From: Mycoplasmatota bacterium
GTDB lineage: Bacteria > Bacillota_I > Bacilli_A > RF39 > UBA660
DNA: 46,828 bases
Direction of reading: 5' to 3'
NCBI GenBank assembly: GCA_022763805.1
Contig: JALERC010000041.1
Location: 1 to 46,828, forward strand
Shown here: positions 17,561 through 26,846 of the stretch, in pieces
Numbering within the stretch: the stretch's first letter is position 1
How the letters are laid out: every line of letters starts with the position of its first letter
Position numbers and translations under genes: made by a program
Notes under the pieces: model-generated
The model's input: only the letters and a program-made list of their open reading frames with translations
What the model was told of the DNA's origin: nothing
The model's database searches: none

Positions 17561-18951
17561 TGATATTTAGTAGTATTCCTTTTCTCTTTTTCTTTTTCCC
17601 GTTATTTATATTATTATATTTTTCTTTACCCTTCAAATATAAAAATTATATCTTATTACTATTTAGTTTAATTTTTTATGCTTGGGGTGAACCAATATAT
17701 ATATTATTAATGATATTTTCATCTATCGTTGATTTTATCAATGGAAAGAACATTGAAAAATACAAAGATGATAATAAAAAGAAAAAAATTTATTTAATAA
17801 TTTCAATTATTATAAATATTTCATTATTAGGATTTTTTAAATATGCTGATTTTTTTATAAAAGTTATTAATAATATTCTAAATTTAGATATACCATTATT
17901 AAACTTAGGACTTCCTATAGGGATAAGCTTTTTTACATTTCAAACTATGAGTTATTCGATTGATGTATATAGAGGAGACGTAAAAGCAGAAAAAGATTTT
18001 TTTACATTTATGACATATGTTTGTATGTTTCCACAACTTATTGCAGGTCCAATAGTTAGATATGAAACAGTTTCTAGTGAACTACATAAAAGAGATATTA
18101 ATTTTAAAAAATTTGCTGACGGATTTACTAGATTTTTAAGAGGGTTATTTAAAAAAGTATTAATTGCTAATAACATCGGTTTATTATTTACTCTTATTAC
18201 TAGTAGTGAAGTAAATGATATTTCTATAATGACTGGAGTTCTTGCAATTGTATCTTATGCTTTTCAAATATATTTTGATTTTTCTGGATATTCAGATATG
18301 GCTATAGGAATGGGGAATATGTGTGGATTTACATTCTTAGAGAATTTTAATTATCCTTATATTTCAAAATCAATAACAGAATTTTGGAGAAGATGGCATA
18401 TTTCATTATCAAGTTGGTTTAAAGATTACGTATATATACCATTAGGTGGATCTAGGGTAAATATATTAAAAAACATTAGAAATATACTTATTGTATGGAT
18501 TTTAACAGGATTTTGGCATGGTGCTAGTTGGAATTTTATATTTTGGGGATTATATTATGGAATTTTATTATTGTTAGAAAAATTTGTATTAAAAAAATAT
18601 ATAGATAAATTACCTGATTTTGTAAAACATATATATACTATTATTTTAGTATTTATTGGTTGGATGATATTTGCTTTTGATGATTCTAAATATCTATTTG
18701 AATTTATTAAGGCTTTAACTAGTAATAAATTTGTTGATAGTGCATTCTTATATTATTTTAAAAATTATTTTCTAATACTTGTAATAGCAACTTTATTTAG
18801 TCTTCCTGTATATCCTAAAGTAAAAGAAAAAGTGAATAATTCTATATTTACTAGTTTATTATCCATATCTATATATGTAATCTTATTTATAGTTACGTTA
18901 TCTTATTTAGTATCGGATACTTATAATCCATTTTTATATTTTAGATTTTAG
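17560..18951 (+). CDS. MBOAT-family membrane O-acyltransferase (AlgI/DltB/PatA-like)
   Basis: 463 residues, about 11-12 membrane helices. Moves an acyl group, usually acetyl, across the membrane for attachment to an extracellular polymer. Family motifs are LPIGISFFTFQTMSYSIDVYRG, EFWRRWHISLSSWFKDYVYIPLGG with His280, and GFWHGASWNFIFWG with His320 as the conserved catalytic histidine. Upstream is its lipoprotein partner (overlapping stop/start), and 8 bases downstream is a DHHW protein likely to be the extracytoplasmic transferase. The acceptor polymer is not identified. DltA/DltC carrier genes are absent, so it is not a teichoic acid D-alanylation system. Confidence 0.92.
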   Translation: MIFSSIPFLFFFFPLFILLYFSLPFKYKNYILLLFSLIFYAWGEPIYILLMIFSSIVDFINGKNIEKYKDDNKKKKIYLIISIIINISLLGFFKYADFFIKVINNILNLDIPLLNLGLPIGISFFTFQTMSYSIDVYRGDVKAEKDFFTFMTYVCMFPQLIAGPIVRYETVSSELHKRDINFKKFADGFTRFLRGLFKKVLIANNIGLLFTLITSSEVNDISIMTGVLAIVSYAFQIYFDFSGYSDMAIGMGNMCGFTFLENFNYPYISKSITEFWRRWHISLSSWFKDYVYIPLGGSRVNILKNIRNILIVWILTGFWHGASWNFIFWGLYYGILLLLEKFVLKKYIDKLPDFVKHIYTIILVFIGWMIFAFDDSKYLFEFIKALTSNKFVDSAFLYYFKNYFLILVIATLFSLPVYPKVKEKVNNSIFTSLLSISIYVILFIVTLSYLVSDTYNPFLYFRF

Positions 18952-18959
18952 GTGATATC

Positions 18960-20081
18960 ATGAAATTAAGCATAAATAAAATAATTACATTATTAATACT
19001 ATTTATTATTTCAATATTTAGTATAGTATTATTTTTTAAAGAAAAGAAAGAATTTTCTCCAAATGAAAATAGATATTTAAAAACAAAAGTAGAATTTAGC
19101 ATTGAAAGACTTTTAAATAAAAAATTTATAAGTGACTTTGAAAATTTACTTAATGATCAGTTTCCATTAAGAGATAATTTTATAAATATTAAAACAAGTG
19201 TTGATAAAATTTTAGGTAAAGAAGATCAACAAGGAGTATATTTTTCAAAAAATGGATATTTAATAGAAAAATACAATAAACCTAAAAATAATGATAAATT
19301 AATAAATAAATTAAATAAATTTGCAAGCGAAGTAAATTATGTTAATTTTAATTTAATGCTAGTTCCTACTAGTATTACTATTAATTATAATTTACTTCCT
19401 AAGAATGCAATTACTTATAATCAAATGGATACTATTAAATATATTTATGATAATATTAATTTTGATACTATTAATCTATATGATACATTTAATGAACATA
19501 AAGATGATTATCAATTATTTTATAAATTAGACCATCACTGGACAAGTTATGGTGCATATTATGCATATAGTGAATATTGTAATCATAACAATATAACACC
19601 AATTAAACTAGGACATTTTGATATTGAAGAAGTTTCTAATAGTTTTTACGGAACATTATATTCAAAAACAGGAGATTATTTTAAAAAACCTGATAGCATA
19701 CATAAATTTAGTTATGGAAATCCTGAGTTGGATGTGGAATATGTATATGAAAAGAAAATTACTCATTCATTATATGAAGAAAAATATTTAAATGAGAAAG
19801 ATAAGTATTCATATTTTCTAGATAATAACCATCCATTAATTATAATAACAAATAATGATATAAAAAATAATAATGAATTAATTATTATTAAAGATTCATA
19901 TGCTAATACATTTGTTCCTTTTTTAGTAAATCATTATAAAAAAATTCATATTATTGATCCAAGATTTTATAAAATGTCAATAATAGAATATATTAAAGAA
20001 AATAAAAGTATAAGAGATGGATTATTCTTATATAATGTAAATACTATTGATAATGATACTGGTATATTTTCAATAAGATAA
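18960..20081 (+). CDS. DHHW protein, AlgX/AlgJ-like extracellular O-acetyltransferase
   Basis: 373 residues. One N-terminal membrane anchor (about 7-26), the rest outside the cell. It carries the DHHWT motif at 191-195 and KDSYANTFVPFL at 311-322 with Ser313, the Asp-His and Ser of the SGNH-like fold in AlgX/AlgJ proteins. These take the acyl group exported by the MBOAT partner and place it on the polysaccharide. Ribosome site TTAGGTGAT. It ends the cassette at a terminator. Confidence 0.88.
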   Translation: MKLSINKIITLLILFIISIFSIVLFFKEKKEFSPNENRYLKTKVEFSIERLLNKKFISDFENLLNDQFPLRDNFINIKTSVDKILGKEDQQGVYFSKNGYLIEKYNKPKNNDKLINKLNKFASEVNYVNFNLMLVPTSITINYNLLPKNAITYNQMDTIKYIYDNINFDTINLYDTFNEHKDDYQLFYKLDHHWTSYGAYYAYSEYCNHNNITPIKLGHFDIEEVSNSFYGTLYSKTGDYFKKPDSIHKFSYGNPELDVEYVYEKKITHSLYEEKYLNEKDKYSYFLDNNHPLIIITNNDIKNNNELIIIKDSYANTFVPFLVNHYKKIHIIDPRFYKMSIIEYIKENKSIRDGLFLYNVNTIDNDTGIFSIR

Positions 20082-20102
20082 ATATTTATTTTATCTTTTT
20101 TT
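20075..20102 (+). terminator. Terminator after the O-acylation cassette
   Basis: AAGATAAA (20075-20082) and TTTATCTT (20090-20097) with following T. The same hairpin occurs after the first LRR gene at 22546. Confidence 0.65.
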
Positions 20103-20104
20103 CA

Positions 20105-20113
20105 TGATATAAT
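20105..20113 (+). promoter_or_regulatory. Extended -10 promoter of lipoprotein/LRR unit 1
   Basis: TGATATAAT. The predicted start point near 20120 is next to AGGTGATG (20121 on), giving a leader of about 11 bases. The same element and spacing recur at 22577 for unit 2. Confidence 0.6.
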
Positions 20114-20130
20114 CTATAATAGGTGATGGT

Positions 20131-20757
20131 ATGAAAAAAATAATAACTTTACTACTAATTATTACTTTATTATTTACTGGATGTGGTAAGAAAAAATTAA
20201 ATATAGAAATGGATAATAAAGATAATTATAGAATGAGAATAACAATAAATAGCAATATTAATAATAAAAGTGAAAATACATCAATTACAGTAAACAAATA
20301 TGATAATACACAAATTAAAATAGATTATAATGATGAAACATATTATATTTTTGATAACGAATATTATAAGGACGAATTTAAAAAAGATAAAATTAAAGAC
20401 GTTAAACTAAAAAATTATAATGTTTTTCTTGAAGGATTAAATAATTTATCAAAATTGGAAAAAGAAGAAGAAGACTTAATTGGGAAAAAAGCATATACTT
20501 TTAATAAGTTTGAAATGAAAGAAAAAGAATTTAAAAAAATAATTGATTATAATTATAAATTCAATAAGAATATTAATGGTATAGTTTATCATGATAACAA
20601 TGGTAATCTTGAATCAATAAAATATGAAGTTGAAGATGAGAATAATTATATAGAAGTAAAAGCATTATTTTCTAATTATGGTTCTATAAAAGAAATAAAG
20701 CAAAAACTTTATGAAGATTATGTTGAGGTGAAAAAAGAACATTATGAAAAAAAATAA
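20131..20757 (+). CDS. Lipoprotein of duplicated unit 1
   Basis: 208 residues. Signal peptide with lipobox FTGC (Cys near 19), then a Lys/Asn-rich, strand-rich domain. The motif DETYYIFDNEYYKD is shared with DEEYYIFDNKLYKD in the second lipoprotein at 22603, and the C-terminal layout (FSNYGSIKEIKQKLYEDYVE against YSSFGNIKNYYSKLDDSVVE) matches too. It looks like a small beta-structured surface or chaperone protein of unknown function. Its last 14 bases overlap the start of the LRR gene, so the two are translationally coupled. Confidence 0.75.
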   Translation: MKKIITLLLIITLLFTGCGKKKLNIEMDNKDNYRMRITINSNINNKSENTSITVNKYDNTQIKIDYNDETYYIFDNEYYKDEFKKDKIKDVKLKNYNVFLEGLNNLSKLEKEEEDLIGKKAYTFNKFEMKEKEFKKIIDYNYKFNKNINGIVYHDNNGNLESIKYEVEDENNYIEVKALFSNYGSIKEIKQKLYEDYVEVKKEHYEKK

Positions 20758-22546
20758 AGGATTTACATTAGTAGAATTATTAGGTGTTATTATTCTTCTT
20801 GGTGTTATTGCTGTAATAATTACACCTAACATTTTAAAATTAGAAAAAAAATCAGAAAAAGAACTATTTGAAGATAGCGTTAATGCATTAATAAGAGGTG
20901 CACAAATGTATTATGCTAATAATGACTTTATTAACTATCCAACAAATGGTATAGCGGCTAATTCAGAAGAATTAAATGTTAAAAATAACGAGGATTTGAC
21001 ATCAGGTAGTATTAAATTAGTAAACGATGAATATTTTTATGCAGATAATGTTTCAAATGGTAAATATTGTGCTAATGGTGTTAGAAATGATTTATCTATT
21101 GATGAAGGAAAATGTCCTGAAACACCAACTAGATGTTTTGAATTTGATAAATCTACAGGCACTATTACAAAATTTTATAAAAATAAAGTAGGATGTGAAA
21201 TATCAAATCCAACAGTTCCTGAAAAAATAGATGGTGTTGAAGTTAAACATATCGGTGATAGATCATTTGGTACAGTTGAATCATTTTATTGTTATAAAAC
21301 TTCTGATGATTATAGAAATAATATATATGAAGAAATATATGATTATCCTGAATTTTCAAATTATTATAATTGCGTCATAGGAAAGCAAAATACAAGTAAT
21401 AAACTTGTATCAATTAATCTTCCTTCTACAATTGAAACAATAGGTGCTTATTCTTTTTATGGTAATGATTTACGATTATTTGATTTTAAAAAGTTAAAAC
21501 AATTAAAAGCTATTGAAAGAAATGCTTTTACATATAATAAAATTCTTTCAGTAGATTTTTCTGAAAATAAAGAATTAACAAAAATTGGATATGATTCATT
21601 TTTTAACAATGAAATTAGCACTCTTATACTAACAGGTGCAGATAAATTAGAAGAGATTGATGATTGGGCATTTGAAGAAAATAATTTAAGAGAAAACTAT
21701 GTTATTGCTGATTTACCAAACCTCAAAATACTAGGTTCAGGATCATTTTATGGAACTAATTTACTAGGTATTTCATTTTCAAATCTGCCTAATTTAGAAA
21801 CTATAGGTTCATATTCATTTTATGGTAATTCAATAACATCATTAGAAATATCTAATTTACCTAAATTAAATTTAATAGATGATGATGCTTTTTATGAAAA
21901 TAATCTAAGTTCAGTAATTTTGAAAAATTTACCATTGTTAGAAAAAATTGGTTTTAATTCATTTGCAGAAATGAGAATTAAAACATTAACTTTACAGAAT
22001 TTACCAAGTCTAAAATATATAGATGGTTTTGCTTTTTATAGAAATGGTATAACAAATCTTGTATTTGATAATGTTCCTAATGTAGAATATTTTGGATACT
22101 ATTCATTTAGTGAAAACGCTATTCCTGAATTTGATTTTTCAATATTCCCTAATTTAAAAACTATTGATTACCATACAATGAGTCATCAAGGAAATGCTAC
22201 AAAAAAAATCACTATAGATAATCCACTTTTAGAATATATAGGTAATTTTGCATTTGACTATAATTATCAATTAAAAGAAGTAGTAATGGGAGAAAATCCA
22301 AGTTTAAAAGAATTAGCGCTGGGTGCTTTTAAATGGGATGGATTAGATAACATAGTAATACCTAAAAATGTTCAAACTATAGGTGATGTTTGTTATTATA
22401 GAGATAATACAAAAATTAATTCAATAACTATTTATGGAGATGATCCAACAAGATTTAATTCAAGATGGAACAATATTGGAATGAATTCAGCAAGTTCGGT
22501 ATGTCCGGTTATGCCTGCTGATAGTAATAGAGTTAATTGTACATAA
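20744..22546 (+). CDS. Leucine-rich-repeat surface protein with a type IV pilin-like N-terminus, copy 1
   Basis: 600 residues. The N-terminus MKKNKGFTLVELLGVI is a class III prepilin signal: a short basic leader, cleavage after Gly, Phe+1, Glu+5, then a hydrophobic helix. A pseudopilin-like domain continues to about 130 (DSVNALIRGAQMYYANND). From about 175 to 565 there are some 15 BspA-type LRR_5 repeats with the pattern LxxIGxxSFYxNxIxxLxI. A short Cys-containing tail (SVCPV...VNCT) ends it. I infer surface display through a pilus-like or membrane-anchored route. No prepilin peptidase is in the window. The N-terminus is nearly identical to copy 2; the repeats differ much more. Confidence 0.85.
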   Translation: MKKNKGFTLVELLGVIILLGVIAVIITPNILKLEKKSEKELFEDSVNALIRGAQMYYANNDFINYPTNGIAANSEELNVKNNEDLTSGSIKLVNDEYFYADNVSNGKYCANGVRNDLSIDEGKCPETPTRCFEFDKSTGTITKFYKNKVGCEISNPTVPEKIDGVEVKHIGDRSFGTVESFYCYKTSDDYRNNIYEEIYDYPEFSNYYNCVIGKQNTSNKLVSINLPSTIETIGAYSFYGNDLRLFDFKKLKQLKAIERNAFTYNKILSVDFSENKELTKIGYDSFFNNEISTLILTGADKLEEIDDWAFEENNLRENYVIADLPNLKILGSGSFYGTNLLGISFSNLPNLETIGSYSFYGNSITSLEISNLPKLNLIDDDAFYENNLSSVILKNLPLLEKIGFNSFAEMRIKTLTLQNLPSLKYIDGFAFYRNGITNLVFDNVPNVEYFGYYSFSENAIPEFDFSIFPNLKTIDYHTMSHQGNATKKITIDNPLLEYIGNFAFDYNYQLKEVVMGENPSLKELALGAFKWDGLDNIVIPKNVQTIGDVCYYRDNTKINSITIYGDDPTRFNSRWNNIGMNSASSVCPVMPADSNRVNCT

Positions 22547-22575
22547 AAGATAAATATTTAATTTATCTTTTTTTC
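22546..22575 (+). terminator. Terminator after LRR copy 1
   Basis: AAAGATAAAT (22546-22555) with ATTTATCTTT (22561-22570), a five-base loop, followed by four more T. The right arm runs straight into the next promoter. Confidence 0.7.
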
Positions 22576-22576
22576 A

Positions 22577-22585
22577 TGATATAAT
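22577..22585 (+). promoter_or_regulatory. Extended -10 promoter of lipoprotein/LRR unit 2
   Basis: TGATATAAT, 17 bases before the ATG at 22603, with AGGTGATAGT between. The surrounding 45 bases are nearly the same as 20090-20133. Confidence 0.6.
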
Positions 22586-22602
22586 TTATAATAGGTGATA
22601 GT

Positions 22603-23214
22603 ATGATAAAGAAATTCTTAATTATTTTAACATGTTTATTATTTGTTACAGGATGTGGTGAAAAGAAAATAGAACACACATTTAAAGATAAAGAAAATTA
22701 TAAATTAAGTGTAGAAATCAATAATGATCATTATACAATAAGACAATTTGATAATAATAATAGTTATGTAATACACGGTGATGAAGAATATTATATTTTT
22801 GATAATAAACTATATAAAGATAATCATAAAAAAATAAAGATTAATGAAAATTTACCAAAAGATTTTTATAAAATTAAACAATTTTTTGAACAAAAATTTA
22901 AAATAATTGAAAAAGGTCAAGATCTAATTAATAAAGAAAATTATAATTTTATTAAATTTGAAACTAATAAAATTAACGATTTAACAAGTATTTTTAATAT
23001 TAAAACTAAAGGAAAAGTTATAGGTTATTTATATACTAATTCTAACGATGAAATATATAAAATAATAATAAAAAATGATGAAATAAATATAAAAGTATAT
23101 TATTCATCATTTGGGAATATAAAAAACTATTATAGTAAATTAGATGATTCAGTTGTGGAGGACAAAGAACATGATAAAAAAATTGATGTTGAAAAGAATT
23201 CACATAACAAATAA
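22603..23214 (+). CDS. Lipoprotein of duplicated unit 2
   Basis: 203 residues, lipobox VTGC (Cys near 19). A paralogue of the lipoprotein at 20131 with the same layout and the shared YYIFDN block. It is clearly diverged outside the signal peptide and that block. Its 3' end overlaps the LRR gene by 44 bases, longer than in unit 1, and reads a Lys/His/Asp-rich tail there. Probable lipid-anchored partner of the LRR protein. Function unknown. Confidence 0.75.
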   Translation: MIKKFLIILTCLLFVTGCGEKKIEHTFKDKENYKLSVEINNDHYTIRQFDNNNSYVIHGDEEYYIFDNKLYKDNHKKIKINENLPKDFYKIKQFFEQKFKIIEKGQDLINKENYNFIKFETNKINDLTSIFNIKTKGKVIGYLYTNSNDEIYKIIIKNDEINIKVYYSSFGNIKNYYSKLDDSVVEDKEHDKKIDVEKNSHNK

Positions 23215-25072
23215 AAAAGGTTTTACATTAGTAGAGTTATTAGGTGTAATTATTTTACTTGGTGTAATTGCAACAATTATTGCCCCTAATATTTTAAAAA
23301 CTCAAAAAAAATCAGAAAAAGAGTTATTTGAAGATAGTGTTAATGCATTAATTAGAGGTGCACAAATATATTATGCTAATAATGACTTTATTAATTATCC
23401 TACAAGTGGTATAGCAGCTAATTCTCTAGAATTAGATGTTAAAAATAATGAGGATATGACATCCGGAAGCATTAAATTAGTTAATGATGAATATTTTTAT
23501 GCATCTAATGTATCAAATGGGAAATATTGTGCTAATGGAGTTAGAAATGACTTGTCTATTGATGAAGGAAAATGTCCTGATACACCAGATAGATGTTTTG
23601 GATTTGATAAATCTACAGGTACTATTACAAAATTTTATAAAGAAAAAGTAGGATGTGATATAGCTAATCCTACTGTTCCAGATAAAATAGATGGTATAGT
23701 TGTTAAAAAAATAGGACAATATGCTTTTGCAAATATTAAACATGTTAAATGTAGTAAATATATTAGTGAGCAAAGTCAATATGATTATAAATATGTTGAT
23801 ATTATAAATAATGGAAATATGAGTAAAATTAATGAATATAAAGAAGATGGATATAGTTGTTATCCAATTTATTTTGATCCAGTTAGTGGAGATCAATATA
23901 GCAAGAATGATTTATTTTCTCTTTCTTCTGTAACATTACCAACCACTATTGAAGTAATTGAAGATGGTGCGTTTGCATATAATAGCATTTCTATTATGGA
24001 CTTTGGAGCATTAAGTAATCTTGAATATATTGGTCAATATGCTTTTCAATATAATGAATTAAGGAATGCTGATTTTTCTCGAAATAAAATATTATATGAA
24101 ATTGATGATGAAGCTTTTTGTAGTAATAATTTAGAATCTGTTAATTTTAATGGTGCTGAAAAGTTAGAAAAAATTAATAATTGGTCCTTTGAACTTAATC
24201 ATATTACTTCATTATCTTTAAAAGATTTACAATATTTTAAAGAAATAGGTAATGGAGCATTTTACCAAAATGATATTGGAACATTGGAATTAAAAAATTT
24301 ACCATCATTAAACTTTATAGGTGGATCTTCATTATCAAATAATAATTTAACAAATATCGAAATAAAAGATTTTCCTAATTTAAAGGTTATAGATAGTAGT
24401 GCTTTTTCTCATAATACTATTTCAATGATGACATTAGAAAACCTACCAAAACTTGAAAAAATTAGTACAAGTTTAGCATATGGTAATTCTATTACTACAT
24501 TAACCTTAAAGGATTTACCTCTTGTGACTACAATTGGAGTTAATGCGTTTGCTGAAAATTCAATCAAAACATTAAACATATCTAATGTTAGCAATGTAGA
24601 AACATTGGAACCAAGAGTATTTTATAATAATTCAATTCCTGAATTTGATCTTTCTATATTCCCTAAAGTAAAAACAATTGGATTTAACTTTATGAGTCAT
24701 TGTAAAGGCGCAGGTTGTATGACTAAATTAAAAATAGATAACCCACTTCTTGAATTTATTGATGAATACGCATTTGGGGCTAATAATAATTTAAAAACTG
24801 TTGAAATGGGCGAAAATCCAAGCCTTACTACATATGCACAAGGAGTTTTCTTAAGATCTCCAGTTGAAGATATAGTAATACCAAAAAATATGAAAAATAT
24901 AGGTTATAGAGTATTTGTAAGAGAGAATGGTATTAAAGCTAAGTCAGTAACTGTATATGGTGATGATCCATTACGTTTTAATAGTAAGTGGCAGCAAATT
25001 GGACTAATCAATTTTGGAAATAATAATTGCCCAGTTATTCCTGAAGGACAAAATTCTGTAACTTGTTCTTAA
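23171..25072 (+). CDS. Leucine-rich-repeat surface protein with a type IV pilin-like N-terminus, copy 2
   Basis: 633 residues from ATG 23171, which has GGAGG nine bases ahead. The upstream ATG frame starting at 23144 has no such site. The leader MIKKLMLKRIHITNKKG is longer than in copy 1, then FTLVELLGVIILLGVIA as a class III pilin signal. The block to about residue 150 is almost identical to copy 1. After an insertion rich in Tyr/Asp (about 190-230) there are about 15 LRR_5 repeats. The tail ends NNCPVIPEGQNSVTCS. I infer a surface adhesin or scaffold. Same-family repeats with different sequence suggest recognition of different partners. Confidence 0.85.
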   Translation: MIKKLMLKRIHITNKKGFTLVELLGVIILLGVIATIIAPNILKTQKKSEKELFEDSVNALIRGAQIYYANNDFINYPTSGIAANSLELDVKNNEDMTSGSIKLVNDEYFYASNVSNGKYCANGVRNDLSIDEGKCPDTPDRCFGFDKSTGTITKFYKEKVGCDIANPTVPDKIDGIVVKKIGQYAFANIKHVKCSKYISEQSQYDYKYVDIINNGNMSKINEYKEDGYSCYPIYFDPVSGDQYSKNDLFSLSSVTLPTTIEVIEDGAFAYNSISIMDFGALSNLEYIGQYAFQYNELRNADFSRNKILYEIDDEAFCSNNLESVNFNGAEKLEKINNWSFELNHITSLSLKDLQYFKEIGNGAFYQNDIGTLELKNLPSLNFIGGSSLSNNNLTNIEIKDFPNLKVIDSSAFSHNTISMMTLENLPKLEKISTSLAYGNSITTLTLKDLPLVTTIGVNAFAENSIKTLNISNVSNVETLEPRVFYNNSIPEFDLSIFPKVKTIGFNFMSHCKGAGCMTKLKIDNPLLEFIDEYAFGANNNLKTVEMGENPSLTTYAQGVFLRSPVEDIVIPKNMKNIGYRVFVRENGIKAKSVTVYGDDPLRFNSKWQQIGLINFGNNNCPVIPEGQNSVTCS

Positions 25073-25079
25073 TACCTTT

Positions 25080-25121
25080 GCTTAATTAATTATAATATGT
25101 TATAATTAGTTAGGCTTTTTT
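25080..25121 (+). terminator. Strong terminator after LRR copy 2, with an embedded -10 element
   Basis: A sixteen-pair stem (25080-25095 with 25100-25115, two G-T pairs) followed by six T. TGTTATAAT at 25098-25106 lies in the loop and right arm and could also serve as an extended -10 for the RNase J-like gene. Confidence 0.8.
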
Positions 25122-25141
25122 AATTTAATGAAAGGAGATTT

Positions 25142-26788
25142 ATGAGTAAAATTAGAATATTTGGACTCGGGGGTTTAAATGATGTCGGCAAAAATATGTA
25201 TATTGTCGAAGTTGATAAAGATATTTTTGTGTTCGATGCTGGATTAAAATATGCGGATGATAAAATGTTAGGTGTAGACTACATTTTGCCTAACTTTGAC
25301 TATTTAAAAGATAATATAAAAAGAATACAAGGTATATTCATTACCCATGGTCATTTATTACAAATGGGAGCATTATGTGATATTATAAAAGAATTACCAG
25401 AATTAAAGGTTTACGGAACTTCTTTCACTTTAGATATATTAAGAGATGAACTTGAAAGTGAAAATATTAAAAATGCAAATCTAATAGAATTAAAACCACA
25501 TAAAAAAGTAAACTTTAAAAATAATGCTATATTCCCAATTAGTTTAACACATTCAGTACCTGATGCTGTTGGTTATGTTTTATATACACCAGATGGCGCT
25601 ATCTTCTACACAGGAAACTTCTGTATTGATTCAAGTATGCGTGGATCATTTAGTACAGATATCGGAAAATTAGCTTATGTCGGAAAACAAGGAGTATTAT
25701 GTTTATTAAGTGAATCAATGTATGCTGATAAACAAGGATTTACATCTCCACAACATAAAGTATCAAAAGCATTCCGCGAAGTTCTTGGTAGAAATGAAGG
25801 GAGAATTCTATTTAATATTTATGAATCACAAATTTATAGAATTCAAGAATTATTAAATGAAATAGAAAACTCTAATAGAAAAGTTATTATAATGGGTAAA
25901 TCATTAGAAAATACGTTGTTAAGATGTATTGAAAAAGGTTATATAAAATTTGATAAATCAAAACTTACTTCAATTCATCATGTTAATGATAAGAATGTTG
26001 TTGTTATAATTTCTGATGATAGAGAAAAACCATTTACAAATATCAAAAGAATTATTAGAGGAACAGATAAATTTATTAAAATTAATGAAGATGATACAGT
26101 TGTTTTTGCATCACAAGTATATGATGGTATGGAAAAATCAGCAACTGCTGTTTATGATGCTTTAGCACAAATGCAATGTAATTTAGTAATTCTTCCAACT
26201 AAAAAATATTTATCAATGCATGCTTCTAGCGAAGATTTAATGCTTATGCTTGATTTAATGCAACCAAAATATTACATGCCAGTAATTGGTGAATTCCGTC
26301 ATCAAATTGCCAATAAAGAAGTAGCTTTGAGATACGGTATGGATGAAGAAAATATTCTTGTCAAATTAAATGGACAAGTAGCAGTATTTAATAATGGTAA
26401 ATATCAACCAGGAAATGAGACTATAAAAGTTGATGATATATTAATAGATGGTAAAACAATTGGTGATATAGGTGAAGCAGTATTAAAAGATAGAGAAGCT
26501 TTAAGTGATAACGGTATTGTCGTTGTTACTGCTACATTAGATAAAGAAACTAAAACTGTTTTAGCTGGTCCTGAAATATTAACACGAGGATTTATTTATG
26601 TAAAAGATAATATTGATGTAATTAAAGAAGCTGAAAGAATTTCATTAGAAGTAATTAATGAGAATATTAAAGATAATCGTGTTGATTTTAATAAAATTAA
26701 AACAGGCATTAGAGATAAAGTAGGTAAATATTTATATCAGGAAACTGAATGTAAACCTATGGTCCTATTAGTTATTCAAGAGGTATAA
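25142..26788 (+). CDS. RNase J-like protein with a degraded active site
   Basis: 548 residues with the whole RNase J layout: metallo-beta-lactamase domain, beta-CASP insert, and C-terminal domain (about 440-548, LAGPEILTRGFIYV). In active members motif II is HGHEDH; here it is HGHLLQ (69-74), losing Asp and His. The later Asp ligand of GDF is Asn159 (TGNF), HVSGH is HASSE (from His360), and PVHGEYR is PVIGEFR (Ile382). His137 (THSVPD) remains. It is therefore probably not a normal zinc nuclease. RNase J2-type paralogues are known to be weak or inactive partners of J1, and that is my best guess. A full J1 is not in the window. Ribosome site AAGGAG. Confidence 0.85.
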   Translation: MSKIRIFGLGGLNDVGKNMYIVEVDKDIFVFDAGLKYADDKMLGVDYILPNFDYLKDNIKRIQGIFITHGHLLQMGALCDIIKELPELKVYGTSFTLDILRDELESENIKNANLIELKPHKKVNFKNNAIFPISLTHSVPDAVGYVLYTPDGAIFYTGNFCIDSSMRGSFSTDIGKLAYVGKQGVLCLLSESMYADKQGFTSPQHKVSKAFREVLGRNEGRILFNIYESQIYRIQELLNEIENSNRKVIIMGKSLENTLLRCIEKGYIKFDKSKLTSIHHVNDKNVVVIISDDREKPFTNIKRIIRGTDKFIKINEDDTVVFASQVYDGMEKSATAVYDALAQMQCNLVILPTKKYLSMHASSEDLMLMLDLMQPKYYMPVIGEFRHQIANKEVALRYGMDEENILVKLNGQVAVFNNGKYQPGNETIKVDDILIDGKTIGDIGEAVLKDREALSDNGIVVVTATLDKETKTVLAGPEILTRGFIYVKDNIDVIKEAERISLEVINENIKDNRVDFNKIKTGIRDKVGKYLYQETECKPMVLLVIQEV

Positions 26789-26801
26789 AAACCTCTTTTT
26801 T
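26778..26801 (+). terminator. Terminator after the RNase J-like gene
   Basis: AAGAGGT (26778-26784) with ACCTCTT (26791-26797), a six-base loop containing the stop codon, then a T run. Confidence 0.8.
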
Positions 26802-26846
26802 TATTTTCAAAAATAGTTTATAATAGTTATTGAAGGTAGTGATGAT

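Noticed and set aside
17560..20081. Teichoic acid D-alanylation (dlt) operon
   Set aside because: The MBOAT protein has no DltA, DltC or DltD neighbours; the partner has the DHHW motif of AlgX/AlgJ proteins.
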